A stretch of 19,521 bases of DNA from Clostridiales bacterium. Its GTDB lineage: Bacteria; Bacillota_A; Clostridia; Saccharofermentanales; Saccharofermentanaceae. Below are positions 6,705 through 12,956 of this stretch, piece by piece. The position numbers were made by a program, and so were the translations under genes. The stretch lies in NCBI GenBank assembly GCA_017649745.1, contig JAGCGE010000026.1, forward strand, positions 1 through 19,521, given 5' to 3'. Below the pieces are notes generated by a model, which did not search any database, had not been told where the DNA came from, and worked only from the letters and a program-made list of their open reading frames with translations. How positions within the stretch are numbered: the stretch's first letter is position 1; the number at the start of each line of letters is the position of its first letter.

Positions 6705-7386
6705 CTGAACCACCATCTTTCAGCGTGATAATCTCCGAGTACGGGAGAGACTCAATCCACTGGCAAAGGTATCTCCACTCGTCTTGCTTGTGGTTATACC
6801 GCCATCCATACATAGCAGCGAGTGTCTCGTATGTGAGTTTCATAGTCCGTTTCTGGTTGTAACTGGAGGGCAGCAGCTGGATGAGTTGCCACCAACACTG
6901 TTTTTTACGCTCTTCTGTTGCTGCGTTGTGGTATTCGTTACGCCAATGGTTCAACAGTGCAATAGTTTCACTGAAAAAGTTAAGCGGGCCACAAAACAGA
7001 TGCTCGATACTGAAATCGTCCTCTGTGAACTCTTTCTCAGTAATCTTATGCATGGTAGAGCAGGAGTTCATCTCGATATCGTAAGGGTTCGGACTCACCA
7101 CGGTACGATAAGTATCGAATTCCTTCCACCAGTAAAGCGGGGCTGTGATGTCCACATACACATCAATATAGCGCCGGTACTTCGCATGTACTGGACCACC
7201 CTTACTAAGAGCCATCATGAGCTGATGGTCGTTCGGTCCTACTATAGGTTCGCCACACCATCTTGAAGTCCCTTCGTCCGGGCATTCAATTCTGGTGTCT
7301 GATCTATCCCATGAGTTCTTAGGGTTTCGCATACCTCTGATAGCAGCATCCCAACCGACGACCTGTGTGTTTTCGATCTTAATCAT
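6694..7386 (-). CDS. ThyX-like (flavin-dependent thymidylate synthase-related) phage protein
   Basis: A 230-aa protein resembling a phage group I associate with ThyX. The run DITAPLYWWKEFDTY (79-93) followed by NSCSTMHKI (107-115) lies where ThyX has its RHR...S.NE.S.RY signature. LLPSSYNQKRTMKLTYETL (171-189), then NHKQDEW (198-204), lies where ThyX has its LP...W and R...A..E helices. The signature arginines are not kept, so either dUMP methylation uses altered residues or the protein does something else, for example a modified-base reaction. The N-terminus (VVGWDAAIRGMRNPKNSW) is well conserved in this group as I recall. Start ATG has GGAGG 9 bases upstream. It sits among small metabolic and accessory genes. 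The existence of the gene is firm, the ThyX relation moderate. Confidence 0.7.
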   Translation of the reverse strand: MIKIENTQVVGWDAAIRGMRNPKNSWDRSDTRIECPDEGTSRWCGEPIVGPNDHQLMMALSKGGPVHAKYRRYIDVYVDITAPLYWWKEFDTYRTVVSPNPYDIEMNSCSTMHKITEKEFTEDDFSIEHLFCGPLNFFSETIALLNHWRNEYHNAATEERKKQCWWQLIQLLPSSYNQKRTMKLTYETLAAMYGWRYNHKQDEWRYLCQWIESLPYSEIITLKDGGSDAV

Positions 7387-7401
7387 TCATTTTTCCTCCT
7401 A

Positions 7402-7848
7402 TCAACCCTCACCGGCGCAGTACTCGCAAACCGTCCCACACTTCTCCCATTTCTCACTGTACTCGGGATATCCGTCAGCACCGTTAAGGTATTTATAGAC
7501 AAGAACATTCGAGCACCTCTCGCAGGCATTAGCATACACCGCAAGAGCCTCTGACAGAGTGTAGTCGCCAGAGTTCGCCATCGCAAGAATGACGGATTCG
7601 TTTCCCCCTCCGATGTGACAGGAAGTGGTTAAGAAACGATCGCTACCGTAGTATGTTCGACAAACGTTACCATCCGGATCAACATGCGGTTTAATGCGGT
7701 AATGCTCGGTACGAATCTGAAGCGGGAAGCACACATGACAAGTAACCGCCTCTTCCGGTGCATCGACAGACTCGGTAGAGGGAATATAATTACCATCTTT
7801 GTCCTCATACCAGATTCCGAGTTTAAGTTTTGACTTGTCGATTTTCAT
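7402..7848 (-). CDS. 148-aa Cys-containing protein, unknown
   Basis: Possible metal ligands are CHVC (about 37-40), CERC (about 112-115) and CEYC near the C-terminus (VCEYCAGEG). The middle (HYRIKPHVDPDGNVCRTYYGSDRFL) is beta-like and the segment ESVILAMANSGDYTLSEALAVYANA is helical. No family recognised. The start is ATG 7848 (MKIDKSKLKLGIW) because GAAGGAGGAAGAATA precedes it; the frame extends 18 codons upstream into the previous gene without a site. The stop is 15 bases before the ThyX-like start. Confidence 0.75.
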   Translation of the reverse strand: MKIDKSKLKLGIWYEDKDGNYIPSTESVDAPEEAVTCHVCFPLQIRTEHYRIKPHVDPDGNVCRTYYGSDRFLTTSCHIGGGNESVILAMANSGDYTLSEALAVYANACERCSNVLVYKYLNGADGYPEYSEKWEKCGTVCEYCAGEG

Positions 7849-7861
7849 TATTCTTCCTCCT

Positions 7862-8290
7862 TCAAACATATTCATTATCGATACCACTACATACGGCGGC
7901 AAGTATAATACTCGTCAATGGTGCGATCACACAAAACAGAACTACCTTCGTCTGATAAGCGTCTGCGGCAGCGTCTTCGCCGAGTTGCTCCTTCTTGATT
8001 CCGTACCAGGCGAGTCCTCCAATCAGAGTCGCTAACACCATTACACAGAAAATGATGGTAAGAGCTAAAAGGATGATATGGACGACTTTGCCCGTCTTAG
8101 TAAGTTCACGCCCGATCCATGTCTCGAACGTGCATCCACATTCCGGACATTCGAAAATGTCTGAGTTTTCACTTTTATGTAGTTCGATATTCCCGCATTC
8201 CGGACATATAACCGTGATCGCCTCTGGATTAACATACAGATTGCCATGTTTCTCGATGTTATATCGAGGCACGTTCTCACGAAGTTTCAT
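7862..8290 (-). CDS. 142-aa zinc-ribbon protein with two membrane segments
   Basis: A four-Cys zinc ribbon (CPECGN near 29 and CPECGC near 48) precedes two hydrophobic segments, about 70-94 (VVHIILLALTIIFCVMVLATL and following) and about 115-136 (VVLFCVIAPLTSIILAAVC). This is the layout of a membrane-tethered zinc-ribbon protein with both soluble ends on the same side. No specific family recognised. Start ATG has GGAGG about 9 bases upstream, overlapping the previous gene. The stop lies 13 bases before the next start. Confidence 0.8.
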   Translation of the reverse strand: MKLRENVPRYNIEKHGNLYVNPEAITVICPECGNIELHKSENSDIFECPECGCTFETWIGRELTKTGKVVHIILLALTIIFCVMVLATLIGGLAWYGIKKEQLGEDAAADAYQTKVVLFCVIAPLTSIILAAVCSGIDNEYV

Positions 8291-8573
8291 CCGTCTTCAC
8301 CTCCAACGGCACAAGCTTGTGCTCATCAGTAATCTTAAAACGGCATCCGATACCGTTGTCGTCTTTGAATTCACCGAGAACGACGTCTCTTGCGGTGTTA
8401 AAGGGACACCAATCCGGGCGTTCATCGCATGTCCTAGATAAAAACTTGCTGATGTCTGTTGAATATCCAGCGTTTGGATGTACGCAGTAATCGTGGTACG
8501 CCCCTTCTGTCTCGTTGGCAAAAGGACAATTGGCACAATTCATCGGAATCTCAAGCTCTACAAGAACTGTCAT
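8277..8573 (-). CDS. 98-aa Cys-rich phage protein
   Basis: The pattern MNCANCPFANET, then YCVHP, then TCDERPDWCPFN (about 11-63) looks like the small Cys-containing phage proteins with a CxxCPF...CPL/F arrangement, presumed to bind a metal; no function known to me. The C-terminal part (DNGIGCRFKITDEHKLVPLEV) is likely beta. Start ATG 8573 has GGAGGTGGAGACAG upstream; a longer frame to 8681 overlaps the preceding gene and lacks a site. The 3' end overlaps the next gene by 14 bases. Confidence 0.75.
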   Translation of the reverse strand: MTVLVELEIPMNCANCPFANETEGAYHDYCVHPNAGYSTDISKFLSRTCDERPDWCPFNTARDVVLGEFKDDNGIGCRFKITDEHKLVPLEVKTDETS

Positions 8574-8823
8574 CTGTCTCCACCTCCGCACACAGGAATA
8601 ACATAATAGCCTCGCGATCACAGGTTTCCTCTCCTTCGCCGCGGAATGCAGCCATGGGACACCCCACTTCCTTGCAGTCAACCGCCGTATCGTCTCTCAT
8701 ACAGCAGCAGGATGTAACAGTCTTGATAAACTTAGCGAGGTTATGCTTATTGCGGGTGATTTCGTCCCAGTTATAAGTCTTGAAATCGCCTTCGGTGTAC
8801 GGCTTAATCATGCTCTTAGCCAC
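8551..8823 (-). CDS. 90-aa Cys-rich protein, GTG start
   Basis: The product reads MAKSMIKPYTEGDFKTYNWDE and then a Cys-rich stretch, SCCCMRDD, DCKEVGCP and EETCDRE (about 37-66), suggesting a zinc or other metal site. No recognised family. The GTG at 8823 is preferred because GGGAG lies about 7 bases upstream; the ATG four codons later has no such site, and the longer frame to 8952 overlaps the previous gene. The 3' end overlaps the next gene by 23 bases. Confidence 0.7.
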   Translation of the reverse strand: MAKSMIKPYTEGDFKTYNWDEITRNKHNLAKFIKTVTSCCCMRDDTAVDCKEVGCPMAAFRGEGEETCDREAIMLFLCAEVETDDSSCRA

Positions 8824-8827
8824 ACCA

Positions 8828-9004
8828 TCACTCCCTCTCGAAAACCTTGATATTCTTGATATCCAGCTTATCGGCTTTGAGACTGGATGCATCGAGCGTA
8901 ATCTCATCCTTAGGCACGCAGTCCTCACCTTTAAGCACCCATGTCGCCTCAAGTGTCATCACGACGGTCTGTTCCGGTTCGTTTTTCTTAGTCTTCTTTG
9001 CCAT
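8828..9004 (-). CDS. 58-aa protein, unknown
   Basis: A short gene read directly: MAKKTKKNEPEQTVVMTLEA... ending ...DIKNIKVFERE. The N-terminus is basic; the body (TVVMTLEATWVLKG, then DEITLDASSLKADKLDI) alternates like beta strands. GGAGG lies 6 bases before the ATG inside the end of the MazG-like gene, and its stop is 4 bases before the next start. No alternative frame fills the space. Function unknown. Confidence 0.75.
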   Translation of the reverse strand: MAKKTKKNEPEQTVVMTLEATWVLKGEDCVPKDEITLDASSLKADKLDIKNIKVFERE

Positions 9005-9006
9005 GG

Positions 9007-9294
9007 TTACCCTCCGTTCTTCATCCGCTCAATCTGGCGGTTAAGTTTCTCGTCGATTTTGTCCTCGACGTCTTCTTTGCTGATGTCGTACAGCAAACAG
9101 AGCTGCTGAAGCATGATTCTTACGTCAGCGATCTCGTCCAGGAGCTTGTCTTTCCAGTCAGAGCCTCTCTGGTCGGGTCTACGAGTGATTACCTCACCCA
9201 GTTCGAATAACTCCGATACGGACTGCATCTCCTGATTTGCCCGTCCGTAGTATTTCGATATCTTGTCACATTTTTTTACTTGGTCTTTTTTCAT
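9007..9294 (-). CDS. MazG-like nucleotide pyrophosphohydrolase
   Basis: A 95-aa all-alpha NTP pyrophosphatase-like protein. The metal-binding pattern is seen as SELFELGEV (27-35, with Glu at 28 and 31) and DEIADVRIMLQQL (53-65, with Glu54 and Asp57), followed by a helical end (KIDEKLNRQIERMK). Members hydrolyse nucleoside triphosphates to monophosphates and pyrophosphate; in phages they are proposed to alter nucleotide or (p)ppGpp pools. The length suits the single-domain phage form. Start ATG has AAAGGA about 11 bases upstream, a weaker site than its neighbours. It lies 3 bases upstream of a 58-aa gene and follows a hairpin. Confidence 0.82.
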   Translation of the reverse strand: MKKDQVKKCDKISKYYGRANQEMQSVSELFELGEVITRRPDQRGSDWKDKLLDEIADVRIMLQQLCLLYDISKEDVEDKIDEKLNRQIERMKNGG

Positions 9295-9323
9295 GGTTAT
9301 GCGTTTCCTTTACTTGATTATTG

Positions 9324-9354
9324 AAAGATGAAGAGGACCTGTTAAGCCCTCTCC
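9324..9354 (-). terminator. Hairpin terminator
   Basis: GGAGAGGGCTT and AGGTCCTCTTC pair on the minus strand (11 bp with G-U and one terminal weak pair, loop AAC), followed by ATCTTTC. It lies 10 bases after the stop of the zinc-ribbon gene. Confidence 0.6.
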
Positions 9355-9364
9355 TTGATTCGGT

Positions 9365-9742
9365 TTATGACGGTTGTCCCCACCATTCGATCCAGTCGTT
9401 CTGGTCTTTGGTAACGGTTACCTTCTTGCCGTAGTCACGGAGATATCTTTTCAGATCCTCTTCTGTGATTTCCCGATAAGCCCATGTGCTGTTTGCCGAG
9501 TTGTCACCCGGAACTCGTCTGCGATTCGATTGTGCTACCTGCTTTGAACGGCATACAGGACACACATATCGTACCCAACTGTGGTCACAATCGCACTGAT
9601 ACTTCTCCGGTCCGACCAAGAACGATCTTTTGTTCTCGAATCCTCTTCCGAAGATGATAATGCTTTTGTGTCCGCACTCGGTACAAGTGTGTTCACATAC
9701 CGTACGCTTTTCACCAATCATAAATGCTTTGAAGTTCAACAT
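9365..9742 (-). CDS. 125-aa zinc-ribbon-like protein
   Basis: Two cysteine groups are visible: CEHTCTECGHKS near residue 18 and CDCDHSW followed by CPVC near 50-66, enough for one or two zinc ribbons. The C-terminal half is basic then acidic (NRRRVPGD, then EITEEDLKRYLRDYGKKV) and ends DWIEWWGQPS. Likely a small nucleic-acid or protein-binding zinc protein; no specific family recognised. The start is ATG 9742 because GAAAGGAG lies 8 bases upstream; the frame is open 27 codons further but that stretch is the promoter/dyad gap. A hairpin follows the stop. Confidence 0.8.
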   Translation of the reverse strand: MLNFKAFMIGEKRTVCEHTCTECGHKSIIIFGRGFENKRSFLVGPEKYQCDCDHSWVRYVCPVCRSKQVAQSNRRRVPGDNSANSTWAYREITEEDLKRYLRDYGKKVTVTKDQNDWIEWWGQPS

Positions 9743-9763
9743 AACAATTCTCCTTTCAAAATT

Positions 9764-9801
9764 ACATAGTGTTAGCGGGTTTTTCCCATAATACACTATG
9801 T
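9764..9801. promoter_or_regulatory. 9-bp perfect dyad overlapping promoter candidate C
   Basis: ACATAGTGT (9764-9772) and ACACTATGT (9793-9801) are perfect inverted repeats 20 bases apart, enclosing a second dyad GGG...CCC (9777-9787). The -10-like element lies against the right arm. It could be an operator or an mRNA hairpin. Confidence 0.6.
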
Positions 9802-9816
9802 AAATATTGCGGAGAA
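9788..9816 (-). promoter_or_regulatory. Promoter candidate C (CGC box plus TATTAT)
   Basis: Minus strand: CGCAATATTTAC from 9811 and TATTATGG 18 bases later at 9793. It lies in the 85-base gap before the zinc-ribbon gene and overlaps the right arm of a perfect dyad. Confidence 0.5.
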
Positions 9817-9827
9817 TCACCATGGTC

Positions 9828-10436
9828 TCACAGCTGAATCAGCGTCGGTGTCTTCTCCGGTGCCGGTTTCTGTGTCATGGATTCAGCAATTGTCTGATAG
9901 ATTTTACCGACGTTCTCCAGATTGCGGGAGAAGTCAGCCGCAATACCATCCAGCTTACCCTCGAACTTGTCCACGATAAGTTGCTTTGCCTGTTCCTCGA
10001 TATCCGAGACCAGTTCGCTCTTGTCGATTAAAGCAACCTCCATGGCAATCTTGTCCACCACAGCCTGCTTCAGAGGCTCCTTAGCGTTCACCACAGCACT
10101 CGTAACGGCCTTCTCGACCATGGAGTGCATGAGACCCTCAGTCGCCTTTACCGCCTTTCCTGCGGCGTTCTGAGCGGCTTTCTCGACAGCCCTGTCTACT
10201 ACCGCCTGCTGTACGTCGATGTAAGTGAGCGACGACACGTCCGTTACTGCCGAGTTCACGACGCCCATGACATCCTTGAGCTTCTTACCGCAGTATACGG
10301 CAGCCACAACCGAGCCGATGGTGATAGCTGCACCGATGATGCGTCCTGCCATCACTCTCTTGTGTTCGCGTTCCAGTTCCTTTACCCGTGCTTCCATTTC
10401 GGCCATTTCCGGGTTTACCTGTGTGTAATCAGTCAT
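9828..10436 (-). CDS. 202-aa membrane-anchored helical protein, unknown
   Basis: Residues about 8-30 form a charged coiled-coil segment (EMAEMEARVKELEREHKRVM), followed by one hydrophobic segment (IIGAAITIGSVVAAVYCG, about 33-50). After that, about 130 residues are alanine- and valine-rich amphipathic helix (AVVDRAVEKAAQNAAGKAV and similar). The C-terminus is proline-containing (KPAPEKTPTLIQL). This layout fits a membrane-anchored oligomeric helical protein. Start ATG has AGGAGG 7 bases upstream; it starts 2 bases past the previous stop. It ends the run of tightly packed genes and is followed by an 85-base gap with a dyad and promoter-like element. Confidence 0.82.
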   Translation of the reverse strand: MTDYTQVNPEMAEMEARVKELEREHKRVMAGRIIGAAITIGSVVAAVYCGKKLKDVMGVVNSAVTDVSSLTYIDVQQAVVDRAVEKAAQNAAGKAVKATEGLMHSMVEKAVTSAVVNAKEPLKQAVVDKIAMEVALIDKSELVSDIEEQAKQLIVDKFEGKLDGIAADFSRNLENVGKIYQTIAESMTQKPAPEKTPTLIQL

Positions 10437-10438
10437 AA

Positions 10439-10654
10439 TTAAGCCTCCTTAACATTCTTTTCAATACGCTCGGCGTATAACATGATCTCGTTACAGAATT
10501 TTCGAACCTCGTATCGGATATCCTCATCGTCGTCTTCCACATAACTGTTTGTTGTGGGGTCATATCGGATGTCGTTATGTGCCATATCTCTTTTTATTGC
10601 TGCCGCTATAGCTTCAATCGAGTCTGCCCATGACTGTATTTTGTCTTTATCCAT
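10439..10654 (-). CDS. 71-aa acidic protein, unknown
   Basis: A small acidic protein (MDKDKIQSWADSIEAIAAAIK..., then VEDDDEDIRYEV, ending RIEKNVKEA). No recognised family. The ATG at 10654 has GAGGAGG 7 bases upstream; a TTG two codons earlier would be too close to it. The start overlaps the previous stop. It is the kind of short phage early protein that may act on a host target, but there is no direct evidence. Confidence 0.75.
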   Translation of the reverse strand: MDKDKIQSWADSIEAIAAAIKRDMAHNDIRYDPTTNSYVEDDDEDIRYEVRKFCNEIMLYAERIEKNVKEA

Positions 10655-10656
10655 AT

Positions 10657-10914
10657 TCAAGCCTCCTCGAATTTTTCCTTAAGTTCGGTTACCTTTTTAT
10701 CGAGATAGTTGATAAGGCGATACTTGAGATCACCATCAAGTGTCATGATGTAATCGTAAGATGAAGAACAATACGATTGCGCGGGGTCGTTCCTGTACCC
10801 GCCTACAAGGTTTATATGGTCGAAAGATGACGTTCGTATCATCGAAAGGGCACCTTCAAGCCGCTCGATATCATCCCTCATTTTCTGGAGCTCATCCAAT
10901 CGGTCGTTAGTCAT
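10657..10914 (-). CDS. 85-aa coiled-coil-like protein, unknown
   Basis: N-terminal (LDELQKMRDDIERLEGALSMI, 6-26) and C-terminal (YRLINYLDKKVTELKEKFEEA) heptad-like helices flank a short aromatic middle (YCSSSYDYIMTLDGDL). No recognised family. The ATG has AAAGGAGG 9 bases upstream and begins 2 bases after the previous stop. Probably soluble and oligomeric, inferred only from the helix pattern. Confidence 0.8.
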   Translation of the reverse strand: MTNDRLDELQKMRDDIERLEGALSMIRTSSFDHINLVGGYRNDPAQSYCSSSYDYIMTLDGDLKYRLINYLDKKVTELKEKFEEA

Positions 10915-10916
10915 GG

Positions 10917-11324
10917 TCAGACTCCTCCTTTTTCACCTTCAAGTTTGGATCTGAATTCGAGATCAAACTTTGAAAAACAACCGAGAACCGCGTTTTCGAC
11001 ATCATCCCTCTGAATCCCGTTTACCACCACTTCTTCTCCGGTAGCCGGGTCAACGCAGGACAGTTCGATATCCTGATTCTCGTCCGACCACATCTGTGCC
11101 ATGATCAGCATGACGTGTACGATATTCTCACGAGCGCGGATAAGGTCAATATTGTCCTCGTCCTTAGCGTTCAGCACATCACCGAGCGTATCATCCAGAT
11201 CACGGAACATACCGAGCAATGAGTTACGCGGCGCATCCTCAATAAGCGATTCATACTTATCCGCAAATGCTCCGACCATATCGAATTCTTCCTCGTACGG
11301 TCTCTTTTCAAATGTGATAGCCAT
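10917..11324 (-). CDS. 135-aa acidic protein, unknown
   Basis: A soluble, strongly acidic protein (MAITFEKRPYEEEFDMVGAF...). It is mainly helical, with a short beta segment around ELSCVDPATGEEVVVNGIQ. No recognised family or catalytic motif. Start ATG has AAAGGAGG 9 bases upstream and it follows the previous stop by 2 bases. Acidic, DNA-mimic-like proteins occur in phage early regions, but nothing specific supports that here. Confidence 0.82.
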   Translation of the reverse strand: MAITFEKRPYEEEFDMVGAFADKYESLIEDAPRNSLLGMFRDLDDTLGDVLNAKDEDNIDLIRARENIVHVMLIMAQMWSDENQDIELSCVDPATGEEVVVNGIQRDDVENAVLGCFSKFDLEFRSKLEGEKGGV

Positions 11325-11326
11325 AA

Positions 11327-11707
11327 TTATACCTCCTTTTTCTTAAACATATTGCATGTACGCGTAGCCCCAACGGAGCCCCGAATATTCCCGCACCATC
11401 CGACATTGGCTGTATACTTATCGTAAAAGGCACAGTTAATGCACCATTGCATCTCCGACAATGTCTCAGCAACCGGTTCCTCGGTGATCTCAACCGTCGT
11501 TTCACCATCGGTAGCAGTGGCACACAGATTGATGAAGTCATCCTTAGCCGCTTCTTTGATGGTGTCAGACTGTTCTCCGATCTCATGAGCGAGCATCGTA
11601 CGGTCCATCAGCTCCGACACGTAAGAGTAGAAATGCTTGAGATCGTCGCCTTTCAGCATACATACGCCCGTGTACGCCATTACGATAGCGCATTCACGTT
11701 TGGTCAT
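11327..11707 (-). CDS. 126-aa conserved phage early protein (DUF7736-like) with Cys tail
   Basis: The N-terminal half (MTKRECAIVMAYTGVCMLKGDDLKHFYSY) matches a small family common in Firmicutes phage early regions; I recall it as DUF7736 but have not checked. Its function is unknown. The C-terminal part is different: CINCAFYDKY (about 90), GWCGNIRG and TCNMF give four Cys that could form one zinc site, so the protein may be a fusion of the two modules. Start ATG has AAGGAGG upstream and shares ATGA with the previous stop. Confidence 0.85.
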   Translation of the reverse strand: MTKRECAIVMAYTGVCMLKGDDLKHFYSYVSELMDRTMLAHEIGEQSDTIKEAAKDDFINLCATATDGETTVEITEEPVAETLSEMQWCINCAFYDKYTANVGWCGNIRGSVGATRTCNMFKKKEV

Positions 11708-11928
11708 ACGCCATACCTCCTTAATAAATCTCTAGGATTCTTCGCCTTGCCTATCCTCTCGAAGCCATCACCGACCGGCTTATAGAGGTAGTAGGTTTCC
11801 CGTCGGGCGTCCGAGGTCACAATGAACCGCAAACTCCCATTCTCGTCGAGTATCCGCTCCCATCGGTGTTCGTTTTTAGGAATCTTAGAGAAAAACTTGC
11901 ATTCTTTACAAAGAGGAATCGGAGTCAT
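11704..11928 (-). CDS. 74-aa protein with N-terminal CxxC, unknown
   Basis: The product opens MTPIPLCKECKFFSK, where CKEC could be half of a metal site, and ends with a basic segment (RIGKAKNPRDLLRRYGV). The middle (SLRFIVTSDARRETYYLYKP) looks like beta strands. The start ATG 11928 has GGAGG 8 bases upstream; a longer open frame to 12036 overlaps the preceding gene and is rejected. Stop and next start share ATGA, so translation is coupled to the 126-aa gene. A CxxC beginning followed by FF is like small phage proteins named for four-Cys metal sites, but the second Cys pair is absent here. Confidence 0.75.
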   Translation of the reverse strand: MTPIPLCKECKFFSKIPKNEHRWERILDENGSLRFIVTSDARRETYYLYKPVGDGFERIGKAKNPRDLLRRYGV

Positions 11929-12082
11929 AGTAAACCTCCAAATCTTTAGGGAGTGGTGTCTCTTTATTGGTAATCTTGAATCCATGTGATTTTGCCTCTT
12001 CAAACAGAGCATCTCGAGTCTTTGTATATCCAGCATTAAGAAGCATCTGCGACACGATGTTTAAGAATTGCTCTTCGTTCAT
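11906..12082 (-). CDS. 58-aa protein, unknown
   Basis: A short gene read directly from the sequence: MNEEQFLNIVSQMLLNAGY... ending ...YYDSDSSL. The ATG has GAAAGGAG with 7 bases spacing and begins 3 bases after the previous stop; its 3' end overlaps the next start by 23 bases, and the next gene's binding site lies inside it. This tiling, with no other reading frame filling the 150-base space, makes it a real gene despite its size. It is predicted to be a small helical, soluble protein; function unknown. Confidence 0.75.
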   Translation of the reverse strand: MNEEQFLNIVSQMLLNAGYTKTRDALFEEAKSHGFKITNKETPLPKDLEVYYDSDSSL

Positions 12083-12084
12083 GG

Positions 12085-12591
12085 TTATTCTCCTTTCTCG
12101 TCCGGATGGCTCAAATCCCAGAGATACTTGATGTTTTCATCCTGAGTATCGATGTGCTCCATGATAGAATCTGTCATGTATTCGACATCGGGGAGCTTGA
12201 TGTAATCGTCACCATAAGCCTCGTCCTTTTCCGGATAAGATGCTACACGTTCGAAGATAGAAACCAAAGACTCATATGCGACCTTATCGTACTCGTGAGC
12301 AGCGGGTTCATGGTTCTTCTCTTCGGTTTCGGGCTCATATTCGCCGAAGCCCATCTTAACCGAGATCTTGTTCAGCATCTTACGCTCAGCAGCAAGGGCA
12401 TCGGTAAGCTGGGCATCAAGGAACTGGTTAAGCTCCTCATCCGTACCATCCGGATTCGTGATGTAGAAATAAGCGTAAGAGGCGTGTGTAAAACCGAACG
12501 CAATCGGATATGACACGATATGCGCGGTCACATCAATGGCTCTCTCGAACATGTTCTTCAGAGTTCTCTTTACGATTTTCTTTTTATCCAT
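12085..12591 (-). CDS. 168-aa protein, unknown
   Basis: No recognised family. The N-terminus is basic (MDKKKIVKRTLKNMF), followed by a moderately hydrophobic aromatic stretch (HIVSYPIAFGFTHASYAYFYI, about 24-44) that could lie at a membrane but is weak for a transmembrane helix. The C-terminal two thirds is acidic and helical. Start ATG has AGGAGG 8 bases upstream, in a leader that repeats the one before the gene at 15091. It heads a run of tightly overlapping small genes. Confidence 0.82.
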   Translation of the reverse strand: MDKKKIVKRTLKNMFERAIDVTAHIVSYPIAFGFTHASYAYFYITNPDGTDEELNQFLDAQLTDALAAERKMLNKISVKMGFGEYEPETEEKNHEPAAHEYDKVAYESLVSIFERVASYPEKDEAYGDDYIKLPDVEYMTDSIMEHIDTQDENIKYLWDLSHPDEKGE

Positions 12592-12605
12592 AACATTTTC
12601 CTCCT

Positions 12606-12625
12606 AAGTTTGAATTAAGTTAGAA
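12606..12625 (-). repeat. Shared leader sequence, copy 2
   Basis: Minus strand TTCTAACTTAATTCAAACTT directly precedes the binding site of the 168-aa gene and follows a hairpin, as in copy 1. Confidence 0.65.
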
Positions 12626-12656
12626 AAGGGAAGAGCGTCCGTTACAGACGCCCTCC
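12622..12656 (-). terminator. Hairpin terminator
   Basis: GGAGGGCGTC and GACGCTCTTCC pair on the minus strand (10 bp with G-U pairs), followed by CTTTTCT. It lies 8 bases after the stop of the 81-aa gene. Confidence 0.65.
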
Positions 12657-12663
12657 TGACTTA

Positions 12664-12909
12664 TTAGATAGGGAATTTCCAGTTCTTGTCTTTCGGCTCC
12701 TCGATGACCTTCATCAAAATGAGCTGGGAAGCCAAACCATTACAGATAACGAGCGGAATGTTCGGCAAATCATACCAATGCATGTGCTTAATTGTGAATT
12801 TAGCAACATCAATGTCTTTGATAATGCCGACACCCGGATAATCGCTATATCCGTCCATGTTGTTCTTCCGAGCCATGACGAATGCCTCGATAACTTTTTT
12901 GAGTTTCAT
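12664..12909 (-). CDS. 81-aa protein, unknown
   Basis: A small basic and aromatic protein (MKLKKVIEAFVMARKNN..., HMHWYDLPNIPLVICNG) with no recognised family, no membrane segment and no Cys cluster. The ATG is well supported by GAAAGGAGG 8 bases upstream. It is the first gene after a TATAAT-bearing promoter candidate in the 43-base gap behind the helicase, and a hairpin terminator follows 8 bases after its stop, so it could be transcribed alone as well as by readthrough. Confidence 0.8.
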   Translation of the reverse strand: MKLKKVIEAFVMARKNNMDGYSDYPGVGIIKDIDVAKFTIKHMHWYDLPNIPLVICNGLASQLILMKVIEEPKDKNWKFPI

Positions 12910-12926
12910 TGGAATCCCTCCTTTCC

Positions 12927-12956
12927 ATTATAGAAGAGGTTATTTTCGCGCATCAA
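12927..12956 (-). promoter_or_regulatory. Promoter candidate B (TTGATG, CGC box, TATAAT)
   Basis: Minus strand: TTGATG, then CGCGAAAATAAC from 12950, then TATAATGG 18 bases later at 12932. It looks like a sigma-A promoter with 18-base spacing. It is so close to the next gene that the transcript would begin near the ribosome binding site. Confidence 0.55.
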
